This document shows, piece by piece, positions 1 to 6,803 of a stretch of 9,267 nt of DNA. The DNA is from DATLCI01 sp046714215 (GTDB lineage Bacteria; Acidobacteriota; Terriglobia; Terriglobales; Acidobacteriaceae), in the NCBI GenBank assembly GCA_046714215.1, contig JBKKBM010000204.1:1-9267 (forward strand), read 5' to 3'. The position numbers and the translations under genes were made by a program. Below the pieces are notes generated by a model. The model did not search any database. It was given only the letters and a program-made list of their open reading frames with translations, and was not told the origin of the DNA. Within the stretch, counting starts at the first letter, position 1, and every line of letters starts with the position of its first letter.

Positions 1-83
1 CATTCGCACTGGTTGACATGGAAGTTCCCGCCTACTCAGAGACAATCTCTGAAGAAGAACTGCCAGAGACATTCGGCGGGTAG
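1..83 (+). CDS. C-terminal end of an unidentified protein (5' truncated)
   Basis: The frame starting at base 3 is open from the window edge and ends at TAG 81-83. It gives 26 residues that begin FALVDMEVPAYSE and end ELPETFGG. The acidic, low-complexity-free tail reads like the end of a real protein, whereas the other two plus frames read less naturally. It would be the 3' end of a gene entering from the left and converging on the peptidase gene at 176-2242. No family can be named from 26 residues. It could also be a chance open frame, since it is only 81 bases long. Confidence 0.45.
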   Translation, partial: FALVDMEVPAYSETISEEELPETFGG

Positions 84-84
84 C

Positions 85-120
85 AAAACGGAGGCGCGTC
101 ATGCTACTAGGCGTCGCCTC
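85..120 (-). terminator. Weak candidate rho-independent terminator of the S9 peptidase gene
   Basis: Read on the minus strand, GAGGCG-A-CG (from 120) pairs with CGCGCCTC (ending at 91). This makes eight base pairs with one bulged A and a 13-base loop, followed after CG by TTTT (88-85). It lies about 55 bases beyond the stop codon of the peptidase gene. The U tract is short and the loop large, so this is only a candidate. No plus-strand terminator was seen for the partial gene ending at 83. Confidence 0.3.
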
Positions 121-175
121 ACCCGTGGCCACCAGTCCTGCGGGCTGCGCGCCGCCCCTTTCCGCGAGAATCTTC

Positions 176-2242
176 CTATTTCTTCTGCTGCAGATACGAA
201 TCCACCCAGCCATTCACCGTCTTGTACCAAAGCTGGCTGTTCTGCGGCTTCAGCACCCAGTGACCTTCGTCCGGGAAATACAGCATCTTCGACGGCACCT
301 TTAACCGCTGCAGTGTAGTGAACAGTTGGAAGCCCTCAGAAACATCCAGCCGGTAATCAAGCTGCCCGTGGACCACCAGCGTGGGCGTCTTGATGTTTTG
401 GGCGAATAGGTGGGGCGACCACTTACGGTACATCTCGCGGTTCGTCCACGGCGTGCCTTTGAACTCCCACTCGATGAAGAACAACTCCTCGGTGGTTCCG
501 AACGACGACTCGGTGTTGAACGTACCATCGTGCGATACCGCGCACTGGAAGCGGTTGGTGTGTCCGATGATCCAGTTCACCATGTAGCCGCCGTAGGAGG
601 CGCCCATGGCGCAGGTCTTGGTCTTATCAATAAACGGATACGACGCCTGCACATGATCGAGGCCGCTCATCAGGTCCACGTACGCGCGACCGCCCCAGTC
701 ACCATTGATGTCATCGGTGAACTTCTGCCCATAGCCGGTAGAGCCGCGCGGATTGATCAGCACCACCACGTAGCCATCGGCGGCGAACAGTTGCGCGTTC
801 CAGCGATACGTCCAACTCTCCCCCCACGCGCCCTGCGGGCCGCCATGGATGAGAAATTTCACCGGATACTTCTTCGCCGGGTCGAACTGCGGCGGCTTCA
901 CTATAAAGCCGTGCACCTTCGCCTTCTCCGCGCCCGTGAACCAGAATGGCTCCAGCGGCGAGGAATGCACCTGGGCAAAGACAGCCCCGTTCACATTAGT
1001 CAGCGCCACCGGCTTCCCCGCTTTTCCGGAAGCGTCCAGGTCGACTTTGTAGATCTCATTCGGGCGCTCGATCGACATCCGCGTGAACACCAGCGTCTTG
1101 CCGCCCGCCGTAAACTGCATATCGTCATTGTGGCCGCGCAAAATCTCCTTCACCGCGCCGCCATTCACGCTCACCGCGTAGACGGGCGCCTCGCCTTTGT
1201 CCTCGGCATTGAAATAGATGTGCTTGGCATCCGGCGACCACGCGATCGTTCCTACCCAGCGGTCGAACGTCTCCGTCAGGTTGTGCAAGGTGCCGGCCGC
1301 GCGGTCATAGACAAAGAGCCGGAAGCGGTCAGACTCGGCCCCATTCTTGAACTGCACGCGCAACGCGATGTATTTTCCGTTGGGCGAGTAGAGCGGCGTG
1401 GAATCGCTGCCCGGACTAGTGCTGATCTTCTTCGGCTTGCCGCCCGTCACCGGAATGACAAACACTTCGTTGTTGGTGCTGGTAGCCTCCACCTCGTCGA
1501 TGTTGCTGGTGTAGGCGATCTCCTTGCCGTCCGGCGAGAAGGCGTAAAAGTCTTGCCCACCCAGGCTGAACGGAGGCACGTCATGGTCGCCGGGGGTGAG
1601 GTCCTTAGCTGTGCCTCCCTCCGCCGGAACCAGAAACAAGTGGCTGCGTTTGAAGCGCGTGTAAGCCGACCAATGCCGATAAAACAGCTTGGTGAAGATG
1701 CTGGCTTTTACTTTCGATTTGCCTTTCGCCTCGTCGCGCTCTTTGTTGCAGGCGTCGGTGGCGCAGTCCGGGTAGACGTCGGAAATAAACAGGATGCTCT
1801 TGCCATCGGGCGACCACATCGCTCCATCTGCTTCCGTCGAGATGCTGGTCACGCGCCGGGGCTCGCCGGAGAGTGCGCCGTTGCCGCCGTCGAAGGCCTG
1901 CACCCACACCTGCGACCCGCCGTCACGCGGACTGAGAAACAGGATGCTCTTGCCATCAGGCGCGAAGCGCCCGCGCGTCTCTCCCGCTACGCCGGAGGTG
2001 ATGGGCTTGGCCTCGCCGCTACTCACCGGCGCCACCCACAAGTGGGAGCGCCGCGTATTCTCCGCCAGACTCACCTCCACCGCGCTGAACAGGACCCATT
2101 GCCCGTCGGGCGAGACCACCGGATCGCCCACCCGCTTCAGCGCCATCAGGTCTGCAAAAGTTATGGGACGCTTCGCTTGAGCGGCGGACACCGCCACCAG
2201 GGAGAGAACGACCAACAGGACCAAACAGATTCGACGACGCAT
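176..2242 (-). CDS. Secreted S9-family serine peptidase (prolyl oligopeptidase / acylaminoacyl-peptidase type)
   Basis: 688 residues. The signal peptide (MRRRICLVLLVVLSLVAVSA, then AQA before KR) predicts export. Residues ~25-430 contain at least six PD40/TolB-like propeller repeats with the core SPDGK or SPNGK, for example VVSPDGQ, FAPDGKSILF, WSPDGKSILF, FSPDGKEIAY and YSPNGKYIAL. The C-terminal alpha/beta-hydrolase domain has the nucleophile motif GASYGG (Ser ~549), GQLDYR (Asp ~629) and DEGHW (His ~661), so the triad is complete. An oxyanion-region HGGPQG motif is present. Such enzymes cleave short peptides or remove N-terminal (acyl-)amino acids, with the propeller filtering substrate size. 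The start at 2242 was chosen because GGAGGT precedes it by 4 bases and the signal peptide follows directly; the open frame extends to 2350 but would add an unlikely Cys/Lys-rich leader overlapping the upstream gene. The kinase gene ends 76 bases upstream in the same direction, so co-transcription is possible. Exact substrate is unknown. Confidence 0.93.
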   Translation of the reverse strand: MRRRICLVLLVVLSLVAVSAAQAKRPITFADLMALKRVGDPVVSPDGQWVLFSAVEVSLAENTRRSHLWVAPVSSGEAKPITSGVAGETRGRFAPDGKSILFLSPRDGGSQVWVQAFDGGNGALSGEPRRVTSISTEADGAMWSPDGKSILFISDVYPDCATDACNKERDEAKGKSKVKASIFTKLFYRHWSAYTRFKRSHLFLVPAEGGTAKDLTPGDHDVPPFSLGGQDFYAFSPDGKEIAYTSNIDEVEATSTNNEVFVIPVTGGKPKKISTSPGSDSTPLYSPNGKYIALRVQFKNGAESDRFRLFVYDRAAGTLHNLTETFDRWVGTIAWSPDAKHIYFNAEDKGEAPVYAVSVNGGAVKEILRGHNDDMQFTAGGKTLVFTRMSIERPNEIYKVDLDASGKAGKPVALTNVNGAVFAQVHSSPLEPFWFTGAEKAKVHGFIVKPPQFDPAKKYPVKFLIHGGPQGAWGESWTYRWNAQLFAADGYVVVLINPRGSTGYGQKFTDDINGDWGGRAYVDLMSGLDHVQASYPFIDKTKTCAMGASYGGYMVNWIIGHTNRFQCAVSHDGTFNTESSFGTTEELFFIEWEFKGTPWTNREMYRKWSPHLFAQNIKTPTLVVHGQLDYRLDVSEGFQLFTTLQRLKVPSKMLYFPDEGHWVLKPQNSQLWYKTVNGWVDSYLQQKK

Positions 2243-2318
2243 ACAGACCTCCGTACGGGAAGACTCGAACAGATGAGTGTAAATCAGGAGCGGCTCGCCC
2301 GCGAAAACCGCAGGGCAC

Positions 2319-4346
2319 TTACACGATGGAGTCTTTTTGCAGCGGGGCACGCATGCTGCGCTCCACCTGCAGCGGTAGCATCACAGTGATAGCGGCGCCC
2401 TGGGGTTGCAGATTGGAAGCCACAATTTCCCCGCCGTGCTCGCGAATGATCCCGTAACAGATGCTCAGACCCAGTCCGGTGCCTTTGCCCGGGCCCTTGG
2501 TGGTGTAGAACGGATCGAAGACGCGCGCGATATCGGCAAAGCCCGGCCCGTTGTCGTAGATGCGGATCAGCACTTGCTCACCCATGATGCGCGCCTCCAA
2601 TCCGATCTGCTTGTCGGTCTGCATTTCGACCGCGTCCATGGCGTTATTCAGAGTGTTCATCAGCACTTGATGTAAGTGGGACTCGTCGGCAAAAACCCGC
2701 AAGGGCTGGGCCTGGATCTCCTGCGTCACTTTGACGTTCAGTGCATGCAGGTCGTAGGCGCGCAATTTAAGCACGTCTTCCAGGATCAGCCGCAGATCCA
2801 ATGGCTTTTTCTCCGACCGCTGCTGGCGGGAGAAGCGTTGCAGGTTCTCGATGATCCGTTTCATGCGCAGGGCTTCGCGCCGCATCACGTCCAGGTCGCG
2901 CTTCATGCCGGCGTCCGCCGCGCGGTCGCCCAGGATCTCGCTGTACCCCAGGATCGCGGTCAGCGGATTGTTCAATTCGTGCGCCACCCCCGTGACCAAC
3001 TGGCCCATGCCGGCCAGTTTTTCGGAGCGGAAGAGTTGCTGTTGCAATCGGCTGTTGCTGAGAGCACCGGCAATGTCAGTGGCCAGCAGCTCTAAAGACG
3101 CCATGCTCTCCGCCGTGATGCTCTGCTCTGAGCGCGGCTCGTCCAGCCCCAGCGCTCCGATCACGCCGCGCCCCGGCGCCCCCAGCGGGATCACCACTTT
3201 GTGGTCTTCTCCCCAGGGTGCATTGGCCGCTACGGGCAGGATATTCATGACGTCGTAATAGGATTTCGCCCGGTAGGAGTTTGTGCCCACGCGTGCATCC
3301 GCGCACGCCAGAGTCAGGAATGATTCGTCCGTGAGCGCAGTTACGCAACCCGACACCCTTTGCAGGCTCACGGGGTCGAATCCCGTCTGGCCGGCAACAG
3401 AATATCGGTTCGGCCCCTCGGCCAGCACGATCACCGCCCGTCGGAAATTGCTGGTCTCGGTAATGGCCTGGGTGATCTGCGCGCATACTTCGCCCACCTC
3501 CCCGCCACTGAACAAGTGCGAGGTCAGGTCGGCAAAACGGCGCATCTGCTGGAACATCCTGCGCTCCCGCTCGCGCGCCTCCTCCGCGGCCAGGCGTTCG
3601 TCTTCCAGCAGCGTCACGATCATGCCAATGGCCACCACGAACTTGGGCAGGTCCCACAGGGCGATCGTCGTCTGGCCGCTCAGAGGCACGTAGTGGACGA
3701 AGTACCCCAGCGGCCCGATCGCCGCCCATCCCAGGAAGCCCAACGACGTGGTCACGATCCCCGGCGTCACCCGTTGATACTTGCGGTAGAAGAGGACGGC
3801 GCTGGCGGCGTAGATATAAGTCGTGAACGCATCGAAGCCCATATCCGGCCGGCCGTAAAAAGCCTTCCCCAAACTCCAGACGATGGTCACCCAGGCCGAC
3901 CCCAGCATCGCGATGTTCCAGCGCGTTGGTCCGGCCACGCGTAACAGCGCCATCGTCGGCACCACTCCCATGAACAGCATGATGCCCACGTACGCCCAGA
4001 AACTGGTCACATCATGGGTCAGGCAGAAGGCATATACCAAGACTGCGCCACCGAAATAGAAAAAGTACAGATCGCGGAACTTAGTGTCTGCCAGGCTCGA
4101 GACTGACACCATGAAGATGATGCCGGCAATGGGGATGCTCGCCACATCGAGCGCCATGTAGATCGCTTGCGGAATCCCTAAAGCCCCCAAAGTCATTTGC
4201 AGCAGGAAACGCAGAAAGATGATGGTCCAGCCCAGGAACCACAGGCGGAAGCGGAAGGTGCGGTTCTGCTGTAGCAGGGCGCCAAAAATGGCGACCAGCA
4301 CGCCCAGCAATATGACGGTTGGCAGTTTGAAGAGAGGATCAGGCAT
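2319..4346 (-). CDS. Membrane-bound sensor histidine kinase (multi-TM sensor, GAF-like domain, HisKA, HATPase_c)
   Basis: 675 residues. Residues ~8-248 form about seven to nine hydrophobic membrane segments, followed by a charged helical linker (~248-270, EDERLAAEEARERERR) and a GAF-like domain (~270-435). The kinase core is complete: H-box VAHELNNPLTAILGY with phospho-acceptor His ~456, N-box NTLNNAMDA (~564-572), G1 DNGPGF (~598-603), F-box FDPFYTTK (~610-617) and G2 GTGLGLSI (~622-629). It resembles NtrB/AtoS-type kinases in its HELNNPL box. It should autophosphorylate and pass phosphate to a response regulator, but none is encoded in this window and there is no fused receiver domain. The start MPDPLFK at 4346 lacks an evident Shine-Dalgarno sequence. 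TAGAAT (4370-4365 on the minus strand) would give a leader of only about a dozen bases, though no good -35 accompanies it. The neighbouring S9 peptidase follows 76 bases downstream. The signal sensed is unknown. Confidence 0.93.
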   Translation of the reverse strand: MPDPLFKLPTVILLGVLVAIFGALLQQNRTFRFRLWFLGWTIIFLRFLLQMTLGALGIPQAIYMALDVASIPIAGIIFMVSVSSLADTKFRDLYFFYFGGAVLVYAFCLTHDVTSFWAYVGIMLFMGVVPTMALLRVAGPTRWNIAMLGSAWVTIVWSLGKAFYGRPDMGFDAFTTYIYAASAVLFYRKYQRVTPGIVTTSLGFLGWAAIGPLGYFVHYVPLSGQTTIALWDLPKFVVAIGMIVTLLEDERLAAEEARERERRMFQQMRRFADLTSHLFSGGEVGEVCAQITQAITETSNFRRAVIVLAEGPNRYSVAGQTGFDPVSLQRVSGCVTALTDESFLTLACADARVGTNSYRAKSYYDVMNILPVAANAPWGEDHKVVIPLGAPGRGVIGALGLDEPRSEQSITAESMASLELLATDIAGALSNSRLQQQLFRSEKLAGMGQLVTGVAHELNNPLTAILGYSEILGDRAADAGMKRDLDVMRREALRMKRIIENLQRFSRQQRSEKKPLDLRLILEDVLKLRAYDLHALNVKVTQEIQAQPLRVFADESHLHQVLMNTLNNAMDAVEMQTDKQIGLEARIMGEQVLIRIYDNGPGFADIARVFDPFYTTKGPGKGTGLGLSICYGIIREHGGEIVASNLQPQGAAITVMLPLQVERSMRAPLQKDSIV

Positions 4347-4460
4347 AAAAGGCGGGACGAGGGTATTCTAAGCTGGAAGCCGCGAAATACGCGACTTTTT
4401 TCACTTTTTCGGGTCTACCCAATGAGCCTGTAGATCAACCCACAGCATCTAAACGTAACT
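4347..4460. promoter_or_regulatory. Divergent intergenic region with an inverted repeat
   Basis: This 114-base spacer separates the divergent kinase gene and the secreted-protein gene and must hold both promoters. It contains GGTCTAC (4412-4418) and GTAGATC (4430-4436), which can form seven pairs including one G-U around an 11-base loop. It also has CGCG-AAATA-CGCG (4381-4393) and two T-rich runs (4395-4401 and 4405-4409). Neither gene has a clear Shine-Dalgarno sequence here. The dyad could be an operator, but no regulator is identifiable. Confidence 0.35.
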
Positions 4461-5318
4461 ATGATTTTACGCAAACCTATGATTACCAAAACCACCTTCG
4501 TGGGCGCCTTGCTGTTTAGCCTGTGCCTGACCGCAGCGGCTCAGACTTCCAGCGCTCAAAGTCAAGACACGTCCAAGATCGTCAAAGCCGCACCGAAAGG
4601 CATGACCGAAGACGAGGTCATCCGCCGCTTTGCCGCGCGCGAGAAAGAATTCCGTGATGCCCGCGAGAATTACACCTTCCGCCAGGATGTGAAAGTCCAG
4701 ACGCTCGATGGCCGCACCGTCAGCGGAGAATACCAGCAGGTGGTGGAAGTCACCTTTGATGACAAGGACCGCCGCCGTGAGAACGTACTGTTCTCCCCGC
4801 AGTCCACCCTCACCGAGATCTCGATGACCCGTGAGGACTTTGAGGATATCCAACATCGTTACCCGTTCGTCCTCACGACCGATGAGGTCCCCGACTACCA
4901 GATCCTGTACCTCGGCACCGAGCACGTGGACGAGATCGACACCTACGTCTTTGACATCGCGCCCAAGACCTTCGCCAAGGGTAAGCGTTACTTTCAGGGA
5001 CGCATCTGGGTAGATGACCTCGACTTTCAGATCGTGAAGACCCATGGCAAACCGGTCGGCTACGCCACCAAGAGTGGCGACCAGGAGCAGCAATTCCCCG
5101 CTTTCACTACCTACCGCGAGCAGATCGACAAGCAGTACTGGTTCCCTACCTACTCGCGGGCGGATGAGGTGCTGCACTTCCCGCCCACCAGGAGTTCGCC
5201 CGGGTCAGACGTTCACATCCGCATCATCGTGAAGTACACCGACTACAAACGCTTTGGCTCGCGCACCAAGATCACCTTCGGCGATGAAGAGATCAAGAAG
5301 GACGAACCCAAGAAGTAG
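4461..5318 (+). CDS. Secreted protein of unknown function, probable LolA/LppX-like fold
   Basis: 285 residues from ATG 4461; ATG 4479 (MITKTTFVGALL) is an equally possible start and gives a more standard signal peptide. Neither has a convincing Shine-Dalgarno sequence. The hydrophobic stretch FVGALLFSLCLTAAAQ ends in a probable signal-peptidase I site near residue 28. The mature part starts with a polar linker, then a charged helix (~49-68, MTEDEVIRRFAAREKEFRDA). It then becomes beta-rich with alternating strands: YTFRQDVKVQTLDG, EYQQVVEVTFDD, DYQILYLGTE, TYVFDIAPK, RYFQGRIWVDDLDFQIVK and the C-terminal RIIVKYTDYKRFGS. The 'GRIWVD..DFQIVK' strand pair with conversion-type 'TYVFDI' strands recalls outer-membrane-lipoprotein-sorting (LolA-like) proteins, which carry lipids across the periplasm. 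This is recognition by strand pattern only. There is no lipobox Cys. It stands alone, divergent from the kinase and convergent with the APH-like gene. Confidence 0.85.
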   Translation: MILRKPMITKTTFVGALLFSLCLTAAAQTSSAQSQDTSKIVKAAPKGMTEDEVIRRFAAREKEFRDARENYTFRQDVKVQTLDGRTVSGEYQQVVEVTFDDKDRRRENVLFSPQSTLTEISMTREDFEDIQHRYPFVLTTDEVPDYQILYLGTEHVDEIDTYVFDIAPKTFAKGKRYFQGRIWVDDLDFQIVKTHGKPVGYATKSGDQEQQFPAFTTYREQIDKQYWFPTYSRADEVLHFPPTRSSPGSDVHIRIIVKYTDYKRFGSRTKITFGDEEIKKDEPKK

Positions 5319-5339
5319 GACTGGAGATATGTTTGAAAG

Positions 5340-5426
5340 GGCGCAGCTCGGTAGGTCAGGGCTTTCAGCCCTGACTCGCGAAGCGACTGCGCCGTTCAAT
5401 ACGCATGAAAGCTGGGCGTTAGCCCC
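5340..5426. repeat. Nested palindromic intergenic element, copy A
   Basis: GGCGCAG (5340-5346) pairs with CTGCGCC (5387-5393), enclosing a perfect 9-bp hairpin GTCAGGGCT-TTC-AGCCCTGAC (5355-5375). A second small hairpin GGGC-GTTA-GCCC follows (5414-5425). The core GGCTTTCAGCC plus GGCGTTAGCC is echoed by the element at 8130-8181. It sits just after the stop codon of the secreted-protein gene and before the terminator. It resembles REP-like intergenic palindromes; copy number elsewhere in the genome cannot be judged here. Confidence 0.5.
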
Positions 5427-5434
5427 TGCGGGAC

Positions 5435-5467
5435 AAAAAATTGGCCACCTCATTTGAGGTGGCCTTT
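5435..5467. terminator. Bidirectional rho-independent terminator between convergent genes
   Basis: A perfect inverted repeat GGCCACCTCA (5443-5452) / TGAGGTGGCC (5455-5464) gives nine to ten pairs with a minimal loop. On the plus strand it is followed by TTTCTAG. On the minus strand the preceding A-run (5435-5440) becomes a six-base U tract after one AA spacer. It can therefore stop transcripts from both the gene ending at 5318 and the convergent gene ending at 5520. The minus-strand direction looks stronger. Confidence 0.85.
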
Positions 5468-5519
5468 CTAGTTTAGGAGGAGGATACGTCTACACTTTTG
5501 GGGTCATAGTAAGACCGGT

Positions 5520-6539
5520 TTAAGCCGCGGGCGCCAATGACCGTTGCGCCGCCTGCTGGATGAACCGTTTCATGACCGTTGCCCACATGACTTTTTTGCG
5601 CACAGCGCTCTCTTTCCCGCTGCGTCCATTGGCGAACATGGTCAGAAGCTCTTTCATCTTGAGCACGCGGATCACCGCTTCGTCCGCGGCGGAAACGCCA
5701 TAGGCTTCCATGAAGTTGTCGTGGACCTGGGTGGTGATCGTCCGGTTGCAGAAAGGATACTTTTCCAGGGTCTCGACGCAGGCCAGGAAATGCGCCACGT
5801 CGTGGAAGGCCGAACCCCGCGTCCGCATCTTGGCAAAGTCACACACGCCGATGCCCTTTTCCCCGACCACTATATTGAGCGGGGTGAACTCGTTCAGCAC
5901 CGCCGCTGAGGGCAAGGTCTTGCGGTTCCCCGCTAGTGATTTCTTGGCTCCGGTCAGGATGGTGCGGATGGCTTGGTCGTCCAAGCCTTCACTCCGGCAG
6001 TTCTCGCACAGCGTTTCCAGATCCGCCAGCAAAGCCGGCGCTTCGAACGGCTCGGGCATGTCTGCCGACGCCTTATGGAAGTTACGCAGCCAGTGGCCCG
6101 CCATGGATGCGGCCACGCCCACCGCGCCGTTGTCCGCGTATCCTGGCAGCAGCGCGCCCTTCATGATGATGGATTGCAAAGGCACGCCCGTGAACTTCTC
6201 GCTTACCACGGCGCCTACATCGGTGAAGTCGCCGATCGGCCGCGGAATTCCCGCCATCGCCTTCTTCGAGAAGATGGCATAGGCCGTTTCCAGATTGTCC
6301 AGCTCCAGCCGTGCCTGGTTCCGCGCCGCCTGCTGGCCGGACTTGCTTGCGCGATATACCTTGGCCGCCAGCCGCTCACTCGTCTGCTCCAAATCGATCA
6401 CCAGGTCGTAAACAAAATGGTCTGTCTTGGGGGTGTGGCCCACGAGCCGCACATTCCTCAATTCACCGTGGTCGGGGTAATGCTTTGTGGCGGTGGTACG
6501 CAGGCTCGCCACAATATGGTCCATAACATTCTCTGGCAT
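5520..6539 (-). CDS. APH/protein-kinase-fold phosphotransferase-like protein with altered catalytic loop
   Basis: 339 residues, the usual length for the aminoglycoside-phosphotransferase (APH)-like superfamily. Visible landmarks in order: LAAKVYR with a candidate ATP-binding Lys (~60), a helix with Glu ~79/84 that could pair with it, a hinge-like VVSEKFTGVPL (~111-121), GHWLRNFH (~148-155, the helix before the catalytic loop), LNEFTPLNIVV (~215-225) and GVCDFAKM (~231-238). The family loop is normally HGDxxPxN; here His and Gly are Leu and Asn, and the catalytic Asp is Glu (~217). The metal ligands Asn ~222 and Asp ~234 remain. It may be a low-activity kinase, one with different chemistry, or a pseudokinase. 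The substrate is unknown; APH-like proteins phosphorylate sugars, choline, amino acids or drugs, and no resistance role is implied. The start at 6539 is supported by GGAG 5 bases upstream. There is no signal peptide, so it is cytoplasmic. It is a single gene with a candidate sigma-54 promoter upstream. Confidence 0.75.
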   Translation of the reverse strand: MPENVMDHIVASLRTTATKHYPDHGELRNVRLVGHTPKTDHFVYDLVIDLEQTSERLAAKVYRASKSGQQAARNQARLELDNLETAYAIFSKKAMAGIPRPIGDFTDVGAVVSEKFTGVPLQSIIMKGALLPGYADNGAVGVAASMAGHWLRNFHKASADMPEPFEAPALLADLETLCENCRSEGLDDQAIRTILTGAKKSLAGNRKTLPSAAVLNEFTPLNIVVGEKGIGVCDFAKMRTRGSAFHDVAHFLACVETLEKYPFCNRTITTQVHDNFMEAYGVSAADEAVIRVLKMKELLTMFANGRSGKESAVRKKVMWATVMKRFIQQAAQRSLAPAA

Positions 6540-6569
6540 TGCATCTCCAAACTGCTTGATAAGGGTCTG

Positions 6570-6598
6570 TGTGCCTGTGGGCTGGCTGGTCAGGCACA
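6570..6598 (-). promoter_or_regulatory. Inverted repeat at the predicted 5' end of the APH-like gene's transcript
   Basis: Read on the minus strand, TGTGCCTG (from 6598) and CAGGCACA (ending at 6570) form an 8-bp perfect inverted repeat with a 13-base loop. The near end is 30 bases before the start codon. The predicted transcription start of the sigma-54-like promoter (about 6597-6598) coincides with its outer edge, so it could be an mRNA 5'-end stem-loop or an operator at +1. Confidence 0.4.
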
Positions 6599-6606
6599 GT
6601 TACTAA

Positions 6607-6624
6607 ATGCAGGTGTCGTGCCAA
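6607..6624 (-). promoter_or_regulatory. Candidate sigma-54 (RpoN) promoter for the APH-like gene
   Basis: The minus strand reads TTGGCACGACACCTGCAT. The sigma-54 consensus is TGGCAC-N5-TTGCA; here it is TGGCAC-GACAC-CTGCA, with exactly ten bases between the invariant GG and GC. Only one consensus position differs (C for T in the -12 element). The predicted start, about 12 bases beyond GC, is near 6597, giving a leader of about 58 bases to the ATG at 6539. Sigma-54 promoters need an enhancer-binding activator, typically bound 80-200 bases upstream, and a 12-bp palindrome lies at about -126 (6718-6729). Confidence 0.5.
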
Positions 6625-6717
6625 TCGGGACAAGTTGCCTCAAATTTCTAAGTCATTGATTCTGCAAGGGAGAAAATCGCCTTCTCGCAGACACGTCATT
6701 CCCCATAAAAGAGTGTG

Positions 6718-6729
6718 GTATCGCGATAC
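6718..6729. promoter_or_regulatory. 12-bp perfect palindrome, possible activator site
   Basis: GTATCGCGATAC is perfectly self-complementary. It lies roughly 126 bases upstream of the predicted sigma-54 start, a usual distance for an enhancer-binding protein. An additional imperfect dyad, CTGC-aagg-GAGAA...TTCTC-GCAG (6662-6690), lies between them at about -80. Assignment as an upstream activating sequence is inferred from position and symmetry only. Confidence 0.3.
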
Positions 6730-6766
6730 TCAATCTCGGCAGCAGAACCGCTCATTTAGGCAGTCA

Positions 6767-6803
6767 TAGGCAGGCAGATTTCTTCTAGGCAAGCAGATTT
6801 CTT
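6767..6803 (+). repeat. Two-copy 18-base tandem direct repeat
   Basis: TAGGCAGGCAGATTTCTT (6767-6784) and TAGGCAAGCAGATTTCTT (6786-6803) match at 17 of 18 positions with a 19-base period. Shorter echoes, TAGGCAG at 6757 and TAGGC at 6811, flank them. It lies in the gap between the divergent APH-like gene and the gene at 7086. Confidence 0.6.

Noticed and set aside
2243..2350. An N-terminal extension of the S9 peptidase to the upstream ATG at 2350
   Set aside because: It would overlap the end of the kinase gene by 32 bases and place a Cys/Lys-rich leader before a good signal peptide. The start at 2242 has GGAGGT at suitable spacing.
410..2389. A 659-codon open frame on the plus strand, antisense to the S9 peptidase
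   Set aside because: The peptidase on the minus strand has a full catalytic triad, propeller repeats, signal peptide and ribosome binding site. The antisense translation is Arg/His-rich without domains, typical of a stop-poor shadow frame in GC-rich DNA.
3370..3386. A tRNA T-arm-like sequence (ACGGG-GTCGAAT-CCCGT)
   Set aside because: No matching D-arm, anticodon arm or acceptor stem lies upstream. It falls inside the GAF-like domain coding region of the kinase.
5329..5457. A small plus-strand frame after the LolA-like gene
   Set aside because: It consists of the palindromic element and the terminator hairpin, with no ribosome binding site, so it is not coding.
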